Counted from the stretch's first letter, positions 25,426 through 34,888 are shown. The stretch: DNA of 64,000 nucleotides from Leptolyngbya subtilissima AS-A7 (GCF_039962255.1 NZ_JAMPKY010000011.1:219796-283795); one strand, 5' to 3'. Numbers and translations: made by a program. The notes: generated by a model from the sequence alone, not told the origin.

Positions 25426-25571
25426 GCGTGTAAAAAAAGATTTCGCGATTTTAAGCGAATCAGCTATCCTGATGTGGCCAAGCCCGGCAAATAAGTCTTG
25501 ACTACTGTGGCGAAATTGATGATTTCGAGTAGGATCTAGACGAAATTTGGGAAAAGGTGGAGTTATCAGTC

Positions 25572-26924
25572 GTGGAGGACACCGCTATCGTTACGTCCAT
25601 TGGTTTACCTAACCCTGTAGCCGCTGCCGAAGCGGATGGTGCTGTCCTTGAAATTACCGGCGGTACTCCCCTAAGAGGCCAAGCCACCATCAGCGGAGCC
25701 AAAAATTCTGCCCTGGTGGTGATGGCCGGTACCCTGCTCTGCTCACAGCCCTGCCGCATTCGCAATATTCCTCACCTGATGGATATTGAGCGGATGGGGG
25801 AGGTGCTCACCGCCCTCGGGGTAGGCCTGAAGCGCGAAGACGATGCCCTGGTGGTAGACGCCACCACCATTGCCCATACCAAAGCGCCCTACGACGTGGT
25901 TAGCCGTCTGCGAGCTAGCTTCTTTGTCATCGGCCCGCTGCTGGCCCGCATGGGGGTAGCGCGCATTCCTCTGCCCGGCGGCTGCGCGATCGGAGCTCGC
26001 CCAGTGGAGCTGCACGTGCGCGGGCTTCAGGCTATGGGTGCCGATGTGCACATTGAGCACGGCACCGTGCACGCCTATGTACCCGGCAGCGGTGGACGCT
26101 TGCAAGGGGCCAAAATTTATCTCGACTACCCCAGCGTGGGAGCCACCGAAACCCTGATGATGGCGGCTACCCTGGCTGACGGCGAAACCATTATTGAAAA
26201 CGCTGCCCAGGAGCCTGAAGTCACCGACTTGGCCAACTTCTGCCGAGCCATGGGGGCACGGATTCGTGGCGCGGGCACCAACACTATCACTATCGTTGGG
26301 GTGCCCAGCCTGCACAGCACTGACTATGGCATCATTCCCGATCGCATTGAGGCCGGCACCCTGCTGGTGGCCGGGGCCATCACCCGCTCTGAGATCAGCC
26401 TATACCCGGTAATTCCTGAGCATCTCACCGCCGTGATTGCCAAGCTCCAAGAAATTGGCGGGCAGGTCGTGGTCGATGGCCCCAGTCGCGTGCGCTACGT
26501 GCCCTCCCATACCATTGCCCCCACCGACATTCAAACCGGGCCGTTTCCGGGCTTTCCCACCGATATGCAGGCCCAGTTTATGGCCTTGATGGCGGTCTGC
26601 GAAGGCAGTAGCCTGATCACCGAAACGGTGTTTGAAAATCGCCTGCGCCACGTGGCCGAACTCAACCGCATGGGGGCTGATATTCGGCTCAATGGCAACT
26701 GCGCCATTATTAAGGGCGTTCATCAGCTCTCGGGGGCTCCGGTGCTGGCCACCGACCTGCGAGCTTCGGCTGCTCTAGTGCTGGCCGGTTTAGCGGCCAA
26801 GGGCACCACCACCATCCAGGGTCTGCACCACCTCGATCGCGGCTATGACGACCTCGAGGGTAAGCTCCGACTGCTGGGAGCCAACCTGCGTCGCTATAAC
26901 GACGGCTCCGTTCCCGCTATTTAG
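25572..26924 (+). CDS. murA: UDP-N-acetylglucosamine 1-carboxyvinyltransferase
   Basis: From the GTG at 25572 the product has 450 residues; an alternative GTG lies at 25557. GGAG at 25559-25562 gives good spacing for the later one. The enzyme transfers enolpyruvate from PEP to UDP-GlcNAc, the first committed step of peptidoglycan synthesis. [15 protein letters not shown] (Lys about 44) binds UDP-GlcNAc, and the catalytic Cys is in [15 protein letters not shown] (about residue 138), the fosfomycin target. Near the end is the [11 protein letters not shown] motif. The gene is monocistronic, ending at a strong terminator. Confidence 0.95.
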   Translation: MEDTAIVTSIGLPNPVAAAEADGAVLEITGGTPLRGQATISGAKNSALVVMAGTLLCSQPCRIRNIPHLMDIERMGEVLTALGVGLKREDDALVVDATTIAHTKAPYDVVSRLRASFFVIGPLLARMGVARIPLPGGCAIGARPVELHVRGLQAMGADVHIEHGTVHAYVPGSGGRLQGAKIYLDYPSVGATETLMMAATLADGETIIENAAQEPEVTDLANFCRAMGARIRGAGTNTITIVGVPSLHSTDYGIIPDRIEAGTLLVAGAITRSEISLYPVIPEHLTAVIAKLQEIGGQVVVDGPSRVRYVPSHTIAPTDIQTGPFPGFPTDMQAQFMALMAVCEGSSLITETVFENRLRHVAELNRMGADIRLNGNCAIIKGVHQLSGAPVLATDLRASAALVLAGLAAKGTTTIQGLHHLDRGYDDLEGKLRLLGANLRRYNDGSVPAI

Positions 26925-26952
26925 CGCTAGGCGCTGACGGCGATCGCATAGG

Positions 26953-26990
26953 GGGCCAGGGTAGGAAGCTGCCCTGGCCCTTTGCTTTTA
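26953..26990 (+). terminator. Terminator of murA
   Basis: GGGCCAGGG (26953-26961) and CCCTGGCCC (26972-26980) form a perfect 9-base stem, followed by TTTGCTTTT. Confidence 0.85.
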
Positions 26991-27090
26991 GGGCGATAGT
27001 TGGAGCGGCGATCGCACTCTTTTATACAGATCAGCCGCCCAACCGGCACCTTACACTAGCAACAGCAATCTTTTACCGGTTGACTCGTCT

Positions 27091-28482
27091 ATGACCCTGG
27101 CTCGCCCTGCTACCGACTGGGATGCTATAGCCCAAGCTTTTGGGGCGATCGAAACGATTCGCGACCCCAACCAGCGCGAAAAACTCTCCAAGGACTACTA
27201 CTATTTCAGCCCAGTGTTGCAAGGGCAGCTGGCCGACCTAGTAGCCGATTTGATCGTGCGTCCTACCAACGAGGCAGAAGTGCTGGCGGTGGCCAAGGTC
27301 TGTGTTGAGGCGCGGGTGCCCGTCACCGTGCGAGGGGCAGGCACCGGCAATTACGGCCAGTGCATTCCTTTAGAGGGCGGGGTAGTGCTCGACCTGAGCA
27401 AAATGAACGCGGTGAAGCGGGTCGAGCCAGGGGTGGCCTGGGTAGAGCCGGGGGCTAAACTCTCAGCGATCGACAAAGTCACCCGCGAAACCGGCTGGGA
27501 ACTGCGGATGTATCCCTCTACCTACCGCACGGCAACCATTGGCGGGTTTATTGGCGGCGGCAGCGGCGGCATTGGGTCGATTAGCTATGGGCAATTACGC
27601 GATCGCGGCAACCTCAACGCCGTACGCGTGGTCACCTTTGACGATAATCCTCGCGTCATTGAGCTGCGGGGCGACGAGGTACAGAAGGTTAACCACGCCT
27701 ACGGCACTAACGGCATTATCACCGAGCTAGAAATTCCCTTGGGGCCAGCCTACCCCTGGTCCGAGGTGATTGTGGCCTTCGACGACTTTATGACCGCTGC
27801 TCACTTTGGCCAAGCCTTGGGCGATGCTGACGGGCTGATCAAAAAGCTGATCAGCATTCACGCCTGGCCAATTCCCAGCTATTTTGCGTCTCTGAAACCC
27901 TACCTGCCCCAGGGCAAAGCGGCGGCGCTGCTGATGGTGGCCGAGCCTTCCTTGAAACTATTCGCGGAACTGGTGCAGGAATTTGGCGGCACCATCACCT
28001 ACAGCAAATCGGCCCAGGAGGCCAGCAAAGGCGCACCTCTGGCGGAGTTCACCTGGAACCACACCACCCTCCACGCCCGCAGCGTTGACCCATCGCTTAC
28101 CTATTTGCAAACCCTGTTTCCCTACGATCCCAAGTTGGAACGGGTGCAGCACTTCTATGAGCACTTTGGCGACGAGGTGATCATGCACCTGGAATACCTG
28201 CGCATGGGGGGCAACACGATTCCGGCGGCGCTGCAGATTGTGCGTTACTCGACCCCCGAGCGGCTGGCGGAAGTTATTCGCTACCACGAAGACAACGGGG
28301 CGCTGATCGCCAACCCCCACACCTACCTGCTTGAAGACGGCGGTATGAAAAAGGTAGATGCGGTGCAGGTGAACTTTAAAGCTGAGGTTGACCCCTACGG
28401 GCTGCTCAACCCCGGTAAAATGCGCGGCTGGCTAGAGCGAGGTAAGGCGTTGCCCCATGGTTCTTCCCCCGCATCCAACTAA
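27091..28482 (+). CDS. FAD-binding oxidoreductase, GlcD-like
   Basis: The 463-residue product belongs to the FAD/FMN-containing dehydrogenases. The FAD domain (about 55-220) has VTVRGAGTGNYGQCIPLEGGVVLDLS and the GGFIGGGSGGIGSISYGQLRDRG segment, and the C-terminal oxidase domain ends in DPYGLLNPGKMRGW, a family hallmark. Electron donor and acceptor are not evident; 2-hydroxyacids are the usual substrates of the family. It is a single gene with an ATG start. It is only loosely related to the GlcE-like gene at 1723-2991. Confidence 0.85.
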   Translation: MTLARPATDWDAIAQAFGAIETIRDPNQREKLSKDYYYFSPVLQGQLADLVADLIVRPTNEAEVLAVAKVCVEARVPVTVRGAGTGNYGQCIPLEGGVVLDLSKMNAVKRVEPGVAWVEPGAKLSAIDKVTRETGWELRMYPSTYRTATIGGFIGGGSGGIGSISYGQLRDRGNLNAVRVVTFDDNPRVIELRGDEVQKVNHAYGTNGIITELEIPLGPAYPWSEVIVAFDDFMTAAHFGQALGDADGLIKKLISIHAWPIPSYFASLKPYLPQGKAAALLMVAEPSLKLFAELVQEFGGTITYSKSAQEASKGAPLAEFTWNHTTLHARSVDPSLTYLQTLFPYDPKLERVQHFYEHFGDEVIMHLEYLRMGGNTIPAALQIVRYSTPERLAEVIRYHEDNGALIANPHTYLLEDGGMKKVDAVQVNFKAEVDPYGLLNPGKMRGWLERGKALPHGSSPASN

Positions 28483-28528
28483 ACGTTTAGGGTTGTCTGC
28501 CGCCGCACAACTTTGCCGTTGGCTGTTT

Positions 28529-29350
28529 TTACCGACCTATTGCTTTCGAAAAATCGGTATTTTTTAAGTTCCCCTGGTCAAATTGAGCATTGGTTAAATT
28601 GGCCCCTCGAAACGAGGTGCCAATCAGCTGGCTGACCCCGTGGCCCACTGCCCGTAGCGAGCAGATGGCAAACCATACATAGACCAGCGACAAAGCGCCT
28701 AAGCAAACGCCCCAGATGTACTGTCTAGCGCTCAAATGGGCGATCGCCGCAGTCCATATTAAAAAGGAGAACCCATAGGCAGCAATTGCGCCCATGGCAG
28801 GAATGAAAACTCTCATGGGCTTCTTAGCCATCAAACTGAAGACGATCGCGAGGCTGGCTCCGGCAATTGCACCTGCGATCGCAGCCTTAAGATTTTGGTC
28901 AAAGTAGCTGCCAAGGTAGAAAAAGCCTGCCAATGCCGCCGAACAAACGCCAGATAGATACAGTCCTGCTCGACTAGCGCTGACATCCCGCCCGACTAAA
29001 GCGCGGCTCGCCGAACCAGTCCCTGCCACTCCTGCAAAGATGTGCAGCATGACGACAGACATCCAGGCCGATTGCTCTGGCGTCTGCCCCAAAGCGCCAA
29101 AAACCATTTGGCTCAGCCCATAGGCAAGCGCTAAAGCAAACGCTCCAGCCACCATAAGCGGTAAAAACACTTGGCGACGGGTTTGTCCTGTTCGAGCGCG
29201 CTCAAAATTAGCCCCCACTAGTTGGGCCTGGCCAAAGTCACAGCCTCGAATATCAGAACCTCTAAAATCAGCACCACTTAGGTTTCTGCCCCTAAAGGAG
29301 CGGTTGCGTAAATCCCGATTGCTAAAATCGAGGGAATCCAAACCACCCAT
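28529..29350 (-). CDS. Pentapeptide-repeat membrane protein
   Basis: This 273-residue protein has two short pentapeptide-repeat blocks, at residues 7-50 (LDFSNRDLRNRSFRGRNLSGADFRG pattern) and at the C-terminus (SFRGANLTNAQFDQGNLKNTDFSKA). They enclose about six membrane segments (60-235). The repeats form a right-handed beta helix. Splitting them around a membrane domain is an arrangement I associate with cyanobacteria, and its function is unknown. The ATG is only 9 bases from the GTG of the divergent neighbour, so each promoter must lie within the other gene or the starts are wrong. Confidence 0.8.
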   Translation of the reverse strand: MGGLDSLDFSNRDLRNRSFRGRNLSGADFRGSDIRGCDFGQAQLVGANFERARTGQTRRQVFLPLMVAGAFALALAYGLSQMVFGALGQTPEQSAWMSVVMLHIFAGVAGTGSASRALVGRDVSASRAGLYLSGVCSAALAGFFYLGSYFDQNLKAAIAGAIAGASLAIVFSLMAKKPMRVFIPAMGAIAAYGFSFLIWTAAIAHLSARQYIWGVCLGALSLVYVWFAICSLRAVGHGVSQLIGTSFRGANLTNAQFDQGNLKNTDFSKAIGR

Positions 29351-29359
29351 ACGCTATCT

Positions 29360-30247
29360 GTGCTGAAACGAGTAAGACGACAATGGCAGTTAATAGTCGC
29401 AACAGTGCTGCTGCTGCCTTTGATTTTATATGCACAGCTCTGTTTTCAGCGCCCCCCTCAAACGCTTGCTCAGCAAACCCTTTTCCCCGGAATTAGCTAT
29501 CAGCGGAGCGTGCATTCTTCTCCTCGCCCCTACATCCTGCATCTCATTACCCTTGATTTGACAACCCCTGGCATCCGAGCCTTCACTACTGCGGGCAGGC
29601 CTACAGAAAATCGGGGCGAGACCACGGCACGGACAACGTCAGAATTCTTGCAGGAATTTAACCTGCAGCTGGCAATCAATGCCAATTACTTCTATCCGTT
29701 TCGTGAAAAGGCTCCTTGGGACTTCTATCCCCACAGGGGCGATCGCGTCAACGTGGTAGGCCAAGCTATTGCCGATGGCACTGCCTATGCTTCTGCTGAG
29801 GCAGATTGGCCAGCCCTCTGTATTTCCCCAGCTAATCGGGCCCAAATTTTGGAGACAGGCGAATGTCCTGTCGGTACTGCCCAGGCCGTTGCAGGCCGAG
29901 ATCTGTTAATCCTTAATAACAACCCGGTTGCTCTTAGTGAGTCCGAGTCGGATCAGCCCTACTCTCGTACGGCAGTTGCTGTGAACAAGACGGGGGAGAC
30001 GCTATGGTTGGCCATCGTCGATGGTAAGCAGCCTTTTTACAGTGAGGGCATTACCCTGGCAGAGCTAACCGAAGTCTTCAAGCAGCTTGAGGTTGACACG
30101 GCGCTCTGTTTAGATGGTGGGGGTTCATCCACCTTAGTCGTCAAAACCGGGTCAAGGCCAACGGTTCTAAATGCTCCTATTCATACCAAAATTCCAATGC
30201 GGGAGCGTCCGGTGGCTAACCATTTAGGGTTTTACGCTCAAACGTAA
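29360..30247 (+). CDS. Phosphodiester glycosidase family protein (NAGPA domain)
   Basis: The 295-residue product has an N-terminal signal anchor (about residues 8-28) and an exported domain with the NAGPA-family motifs: AINANYFYPF near 112, SRTAVAVNKTGETLWLAIVDG near 202-222 and the Asp-Gly-Gly-Gly-Ser motif ALCLDGGGSSTLVV near 245-258. Relatives uncover mannose-6-phosphate in animals and act on teichoic-acid-like phosphodiesters in bacteria; the substrate here is unknown. The start is a GTG at 29360, divergent from the pentapeptide gene. Confidence 0.85.
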   Translation: MLKRVRRQWQLIVATVLLLPLILYAQLCFQRPPQTLAQQTLFPGISYQRSVHSSPRPYILHLITLDLTTPGIRAFTTAGRPTENRGETTARTTSEFLQEFNLQLAINANYFYPFREKAPWDFYPHRGDRVNVVGQAIADGTAYASAEADWPALCISPANRAQILETGECPVGTAQAVAGRDLLILNNNPVALSESESDQPYSRTAVAVNKTGETLWLAIVDGKQPFYSEGITLAELTEVFKQLEVDTALCLDGGGSSTLVVKTGSRPTVLNAPIHTKIPMRERPVANHLGFYAQT

Positions 30248-30313
30248 TGTCTCTGCCCCAAACCCGCAGGAAATTTTAGCAGCGGTGCAATCAATCCTGT
30301 AGCCTCAATTCTG

Positions 30314-30787
30314 TTGCCATTTAAACGTCCTGTGCTCATAGAACGTCCATTTACCGATGAAGACCGAGTTGAGTCGCTGAAGGCCGCGGTGCTGGCCGGT
30401 GTTGCGGCGGGAATGGTTGCCGCTGGGCTGCTGTTGGCCCACCGAATGCCCGCTGTGGGATTTGGCACTGCCGTGGCATCCCTTAGGGCAGGACTTAGCG
30501 GCAGCACCTTTTGGATCAGTGCGGCGATCGCGGGTCTCTCCGGTGGCCTTTTCGGCATCACCTATCGCTACGCCGTGCGGCAGGACGACAACCCTCAGCT
30601 GAAAGCTGGGGTGGTGCTGGCCTTTAGCCTGGTGCGCGGGCTGGCCCTGGTGAATGTGGCGGCGGCGGTGAGTTTGCAGGGCTGGCCGTTTGCGGTAGCG
30701 ATCGCAGAAAGCCTGCTGATATTCGCCGCCGCCGCCGTCAGCTTAGAGCTGGCGCGGCAGCAGAATTGGATAAAACCTGTGAAATGA
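30314..30787 (+). CDS. Conserved cyanobacterial membrane protein
   Basis: The product has up to 157 residues with about four hydrophobic segments (24-45, 68-85, 96-115 and 123-146). No charged or metal-binding motif stands out. The frame opens with a TTG at 30314; a GTG at 30332 is also possible, and neither has a strong ribosome-binding site. It ends 10 bases before the 3' end of convergent menE. I do not recognise the family. Confidence 0.6.
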   Translation: MPFKRPVLIERPFTDEDRVESLKAAVLAGVAAGMVAAGLLLAHRMPAVGFGTAVASLRAGLSGSTFWISAAIAGLSGGLFGITYRYAVRQDDNPQLKAGVVLAFSLVRGLALVNVAAAVSLQGWPFAVAIAESLLIFAAAAVSLELARQQNWIKPVK

Positions 30788-30797
30788 GTCAGGAATT

Positions 30798-32213
30798 TTA
30801 GGAGTCCATGCCCAGAATTTTTTGAGCGAGGGCCTGGGCCTGGGGGCGACTGAGTTTGCCCTGAGCGGTCTTAGGTAGGTCGCTGACGAGAATCCACTGC
30901 TTGGGCAGTTTGTAAGCGGCCAACAGCGATCGCAGTTGCTCACGTAGATCCGGCAGTAGTTTTAGGGAATCCATCACCACCAGGGCACAGAGCCGCTGAC
31001 CCCAGCGATCGCACGGCAACCCTACCACACAGGCATCGCTCACCCAGCCCGTCGCCAGCAGCACCGCCTCAATGTCTTCGGGGAACACATTCTCACCGCC
31101 GGTAATAATCTTGGTGCTGCTGCGGCCAACAATATATAGATAGCCTTCGTTATCGACATAGCCAATGTCATCGGTGACGAAGGGTACTCCCCCCGTAGGG
31201 TGGGCACTGCCCACCACTGAGGAACCTGGTTTGCTGAAACCATCCCGATATCCCAGGGCTAAGGATTTAGCCTGAATAATCACCCGTCCCGCTTGCCCCG
31301 ATCGCTGAGGCTGGCCTTGGTCATTAAAAATAGTGAGATTGACGTGGGGCAGTGGTCTGCCGCTGCTGCGGTGCCCCGCCAAAAATTCCTCGGGTAGGAG
31401 GGTGGCGACCTGAGCAGCGGTTTCGGTCATGCCGTAGGTGAGGGCGACGGGAATTTGAGCGGCTTGGGCCTGATCGAGGAGCGATCGCCCCGCCGGAGCG
31501 CCCCCCAGCAACACCGCTCGAAAACTTCGCAGCCACGGAATGAATTCACTACCCAAAGCCAGCAATTCTTGTAGCTGAGTTGGCACCAGCGAGATGAACC
31601 CGCCGGGTTTCAGCAGCAACCGTTCTCCGCTTTTGAGTTGGCTGTAGGATTGCAGCGCCAGCTCGCCCCCCGAAGTAAGCACCCGCAGAGCCTGCATCAA
31701 CCCGCTGACGTGGAACAGCGGCAGCACGCAGTAGGTATGCACGACCCCCACTCCAAAGTGAGCCTGAAACCCTTTAATAGAGACGTTTAAAGTCTTCCAG
31801 CTGTGCACCGCAAACTTGATCTGCCCAGACGAGCCGCCTGTGGGAATGAGAATTTGCCCCGGCTGACTTTCCACAACTTGGCAGGGATAGCCCCTGATTC
31901 CCGGCCAGATCGGGGCATCCCAGCGAGGGTTGACTAAGGCTTGTAGCTGATGACGCTCGCGATCGCCCCAGCGAGGGTTAGCCAACACCACGGTGCAACC
32001 CTCCGACCAAGCCGCCAGACAGGCCGCCAAGAACTGGATCGGATCAGGCTCGGCAAGCAAGATGCCGGGGCAGTGTGAGCCACAGGATTTTCTGTACTCA
32101 GCAAAAACAGGGATAAGTTTGCTTAAACGCTGCCAAAACTCTTGATTACTGGGGCCGATCAGCCAGTCGTCGTCCCACCGAGTTTCGAGCAGCGCGCTTA
32201 AAGTCTCTCCCAT
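30798..32213 (-). CDS. menE: o-Succinylbenzoate-CoA ligase
   Basis: From the ATG at 32213 the product has 471 residues; the longer frame to 32300 would overlap menC by over 100 bases. It belongs to the ANL superfamily: ILIPTGGSSGQIKF (phosphate loop), ALTYGMTETAAQVA, DDIGYVDNEGYLYIVGRSS and GGENVFPEDIEAVL (hinge), and AQGKLSRPQA near the C-terminus with the catalytic Lys. It activates OSB in phylloquinone (vitamin K1) synthesis for photosystem I. It overlaps menC by 16 bases, so the two are translationally coupled. A REP-like palindrome lies in frame in the gene (31195-31215), adding about 12 residues (SSVVGSAHPTGG) before the hinge. Confidence 0.9.
   Translation of the reverse strand: MGETLSALLETRWDDDWLIGPSNQEFWQRLSKLIPVFAEYRKSCGSHCPGILLAEPDPIQFLAACLAAWSEGCTVVLANPRWGDRERHQLQALVNPRWDAPIWPGIRGYPCQVVESQPGQILIPTGGSSGQIKFAVHSWKTLNVSIKGFQAHFGVGVVHTYCVLPLFHVSGLMQALRVLTSGGELALQSYSQLKSGERLLLKPGGFISLVPTQLQELLALGSEFIPWLRSFRAVLLGGAPAGRSLLDQAQAAQIPVALTYGMTETAAQVATLLPEEFLAGHRSSGRPLPHVNLTIFNDQGQPQRSGQAGRVIIQAKSLALGYRDGFSKPGSSVVGSAHPTGGVPFVTDDIGYVDNEGYLYIVGRSSTKIITGGENVFPEDIEAVLLATGWVSDACVVGLPCDRWGQRLCALVVMDSLKLLPDLREQLRSLLAAYKLPKQWILVSDLPKTAQGKLSRPQAQALAQKILGMDS
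31195..31215. repeat. REP-like palindrome inside menE
   Basis: GTAGGGTGGGCACTGCCCACC spans 31195-31215, with arms GGTGGGCA and TGCCCACC around one base. The core is identical to the intergenic copies at 22580-22598 and 22741-22757. Here it is translated as part of MenE. Confidence 0.8.
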
Positions 32214-33175
32214 AGCTCGGCAGGGGTGAGGGTATCCCAGTTGTCGGCAAACCACCCCTGGGTACCAAAGCCCAGAGCTGGGGCCGGGGCTGGAGAACAA
32301 CGGGCGGCGATCGCCAAGGCAGCCCGTCGTCCGATTGCGGTTTCAAAAGCAGTGGAAAAGACGAGACGGGGCTGATGCTGTTGGCAGAAGGCTTCTAGTT
32401 TCTGGGGCGAGCCAGCGATCGCTGGTTTGACCACAAACACCCCCCGCCAGCCTTGATCCCAACAATTCTCTAGCTGAACCACCGTAGCGACCGATTCATC
32501 GAGAGCGATCGCGGTTTGATATCGCTCCCCCAACGCTGTCATCACCGCTAGCTGATCGGGCGGCAGCGGCTGCTCTAAATATTCAATAGTAGCCAGTTGA
32601 GGATTGGTGTTGACGCGATCGCAGGCCACCAACCATTGCTTGGCTTGGGCCAAACTCAGTCCCCCATTGGCATCTAGCCGCAGCCGAGCGTCGAGAGGAA
32701 GGGCTTGTACCAGCTGATTTAACCAGTGAATTTCATCAGTGATGGGGTGCACGCTAATTTTCCACTTCAGGGTGCGATGGCCCTGGGCAAAGCGCTGGGG
32801 GGCGATTGCTAAAGCCCTCTCACCAGCGGGCAGGAGGCCGCAAATAGTTGTGCTCGTCGGTTCCTGCCAAACATCAGAATTTTCTGCTGCTAACTCTGCC
32901 ATTGCAGATTCCAACCCAAACTGGGTAGCAGGCAAATCAGCGGGAATGGGCGGCGATCGCCACTCACCCCCCTGAGCCTGGCAAAACGCTAGCGACTCGG
33001 CCATCGATTCGCTGCCAAACCAAGGAATTGGGGTCACCTCGCCGTAACCCACGCGCCCCAAACCATCCTTAAGGCGAATTAACAGCCCCTCTCGCCACAT
33101 CCAAGGGCCATGAGCCGTTTGCAATGGCTGAGCAAACCGCCGTCGGTAAGGGCGAACCGCTAGCTCAACCCCCAT
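32198..33175 (-). CDS. menC: o-Succinylbenzoate synthase
   Basis: This 325-residue enolase-superfamily enzyme dehydrates SHCHC to OSB. The catalytic signatures are clear: the Lys pair in LKWKISV (about residue 140), the metal ligands in LRLDANGGLS, EYLEQPLP and ALDESVA, and the second catalytic Lys in FVVKPAIAGS. An N-terminal capping domain (residues 1-95) has the RRRFAQPLQTAHGPW start seen in MenC. It overlaps menA by 11 bases upstream and menE downstream, forming a compact menA-menC-menE operon. Confidence 0.95.
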   Translation of the reverse strand: MGVELAVRPYRRRFAQPLQTAHGPWMWREGLLIRLKDGLGRVGYGEVTPIPWFGSESMAESLAFCQAQGGEWRSPPIPADLPATQFGLESAMAELAAENSDVWQEPTSTTICGLLPAGERALAIAPQRFAQGHRTLKWKISVHPITDEIHWLNQLVQALPLDARLRLDANGGLSLAQAKQWLVACDRVNTNPQLATIEYLEQPLPPDQLAVMTALGERYQTAIALDESVATVVQLENCWDQGWRGVFVVKPAIAGSPQKLEAFCQQHQPRLVFSTAFETAIGRRAALAIAARCSPAPAPALGFGTQGWFADNWDTLTPAELWERL

Positions 33176-34076
33176 AGGCGCCTAGCCAAAACCCTAGGCT
33201 CAGTAGCACCCCGCTCCAAGAGTGAAAGCCAATGGCAAAAAACTTGGCGTTGAAGACCCGCTGGGGCTGGTCGTGGTAGCGGGTGACGTGGCGACTCAGC
33301 CGCCAGGCCGACAGCAGGCTACCAAACACCAGCGCCGTCCAGATGGGGAATAGCCCAAGCAATAGGCCAAGGGCGGCAATCGCAAACACAAGCCCACAGG
33401 TCCACGGAATCAGCGCCGCCCCTCGCTTCGTGCCCAGACGCACAATGGGCGATCGCTTGCCTGCCGCAATATCATCATCCACCTGGTGAAAGTGGGAGCA
33501 AAACAGCACCAGAGTCGTGGTCAGCCCCACCATTACCCCTGCCATTTGGCTGCCCCAAGACCAGCTCTGGGTTTGGCTATAGTAGGCCGCCCCCATCGCC
33601 AGGGGGCCAAAGCTAAAAAAGCACAGCACTTCCCCCAGCCCCTGGTAGCCCAAACGAAAGGGCGGTCCCTGGTACATGTAGCCCAGCCCGCAGCAGAGCA
33701 GGACGATCGCTAGCACGGTGGGGTCTTGCTGGGCCAGGGCGATCGCCACAATGCCAGCAATGCCTAAGCCCAAACACAGGTTTGCCAAGGCAAAAACCAG
33801 CCGCCGATTGCGCGTCAGGTTAACGACAGAATGCGCTTTATTAACATCAATGCCGGTCTCCGAGTCAAACACATCATTACTGAGGTTTTCCCAGGCCAAA
33901 ATAAGCACCGCCGCCAGCAGAAATAGCGCAAAAATACCGCTGTCAAACTGGCCTGTTTCAGCGTAAGCGATCGCGCTGCCCACCACCATCGGCATGATGG
34001 CAACGCTATACATAGGGGGCTTTATAGCCGCTAGCCAGAGTTTGCGGTCAGCTTGGTTTACCGATTGGGTGGTCAT
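33165..34076 (-). CDS. menA: 1,4-Dihydroxy-2-naphthoate phytyltransferase
   Basis: This 303-residue membrane prenyltransferase of the UbiA superfamily attaches the phytyl chain to DHNA to give demethylphylloquinone. The two Asp-rich motifs are present: NLSNDVFDSETGIDVNKAHS (about 64-83) and DDDIAAGKRSP (about 200-210), with eight or nine hydrophobic segments. It is the first gene of the men operon, with an ATG at 34076. The phytyl specificity is known for cyanobacterial MenA and is assumed here. Confidence 0.93.
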   Translation of the reverse strand: MTTQSVNQADRKLWLAAIKPPMYSVAIMPMVVGSAIAYAETGQFDSGIFALFLLAAVLILAWENLSNDVFDSETGIDVNKAHSVVNLTRNRRLVFALANLCLGLGIAGIVAIALAQQDPTVLAIVLLCCGLGYMYQGPPFRLGYQGLGEVLCFFSFGPLAMGAAYYSQTQSWSWGSQMAGVMVGLTTTLVLFCSHFHQVDDDIAAGKRSPIVRLGTKRGAALIPWTCGLVFAIAALGLLLGLFPIWTALVFGSLLSAWRLSRHVTRYHDQPQRVFNAKFFAIGFHSWSGVLLSLGFWLGAYGG

Positions 34077-34302
34077 AGCACTGTAATTCCTTCAGGCCTA
34101 GCATATCGCTAAGCTGGGCCATGGCCGAAGCCAGCTTTACAATCGCCACTTTTCTAACGCTGCTAAATATACGTAGGCACTAGTCTAAAAAGTTACGTGA
34201 AAATCCATAGCAAATTGTGAATTTAGCTTGTGCATATTAAAGCCACAGGCATCTGTCGCGTCGGGCGGGGTCTAGTGCATCTACTCTAAGGAGGCCCCAG
34301 CT

Positions 34303-34680
34303 ATGTCCAGTCGCGGATTAAATCTGTGCACCCTATCCGGCAATGTCGCCGCCGACCCTCAGGTGCGTCACGTTGAGCGCAAAACCGGCGGCAGCGCCCA
34401 GGTAGCCGAAATGACTATCTACGTCGATCGCATCCCCAGCCGCAAAGATAACGACAGCTTTACCGTTGACATCAGCGTGTGGGAAGGCTCCCCCGCCTGG
34501 CGCAAGCTTACCCACGTGAAAAAGGGCTCGCTAATTATCGCCAGCGGTGCGATCGACGCCTCTCCCTACGTCAGCAAAACTGACTCCCAGGCGCGGGCCG
34601 GGCTTCAGCTCAAAGCTACCGACATCTTTCTGGATTCTTCTCCCAAAGTTGAAGAACCTAAACCAGAAAGCGAGTTTTAA
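34303..34680 (+). CDS. Single-stranded DNA-binding protein, short paralogue
   Basis: The 125-residue product has one OB fold of the SSB type (residues 5-110: LNLCTLSGNVAADPQVRHVE at the start, then FTVDISVWEGSPAWRKLTHVKKGSLIIASGAIDAS). The C-terminal linker is almost absent, and the tail ends in PESEF instead of the acidic DDDIPF-type tip used by standard SSB to recruit partner proteins. It may be a dedicated paralogue rather than the main replication SSB. The ATG is preceded by AAGGAGG at 34289-34295, a strong ribosome-binding site, and a terminator follows. It is divergent from menA. Confidence 0.8.
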   Translation: MSSRGLNLCTLSGNVAADPQVRHVERKTGGSAQVAEMTIYVDRIPSRKDNDSFTVDISVWEGSPAWRKLTHVKKGSLIIASGAIDASPYVSKTDSQARAGLQLKATDIFLDSSPKVEEPKPESEF

Positions 34681-34798
34681 CTATTGAGTTATTCTGCTAG
34701 CCTTTGGCCAAGCGGCAACCCTCACGCCACAGGTTGCCTTCGCCAACGTCCCTAGCAGAACCAAGATCCACGGAGAGAGCGCCGTGGGTTGAGAGCGA

Positions 34799-34832
34799 GG
34801 ATGCGGGTTTAACCGCATCCTTTTCTAATTTT
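34799..34832 (+). terminator. Terminator of the SSB-like gene
   Basis: GGATGCGG (34799-34806) pairs with CCGCATCC (34813-34820), loop GTTTAA, followed by TTTTCTAATTTT. Confidence 0.85.
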
Positions 34833-34888
34833 GGGCTGTTAATTTTGAGCGATCGGTGGCTGAACCGTTGATAGCTGAGCGAAACCGT

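Noticed and set aside
25743..26315. 190-codon minus-strand frame inside murA
   Set aside because: It is a shadow frame opposite a clear enzyme gene, with no recognisable protein pattern.
32214..32300. Longer N-terminus for menE
   Set aside because: It would overlap menC by more than 100 bases and has a low-complexity composition; the ATG at 32213 gives a normal 16-base overlap.
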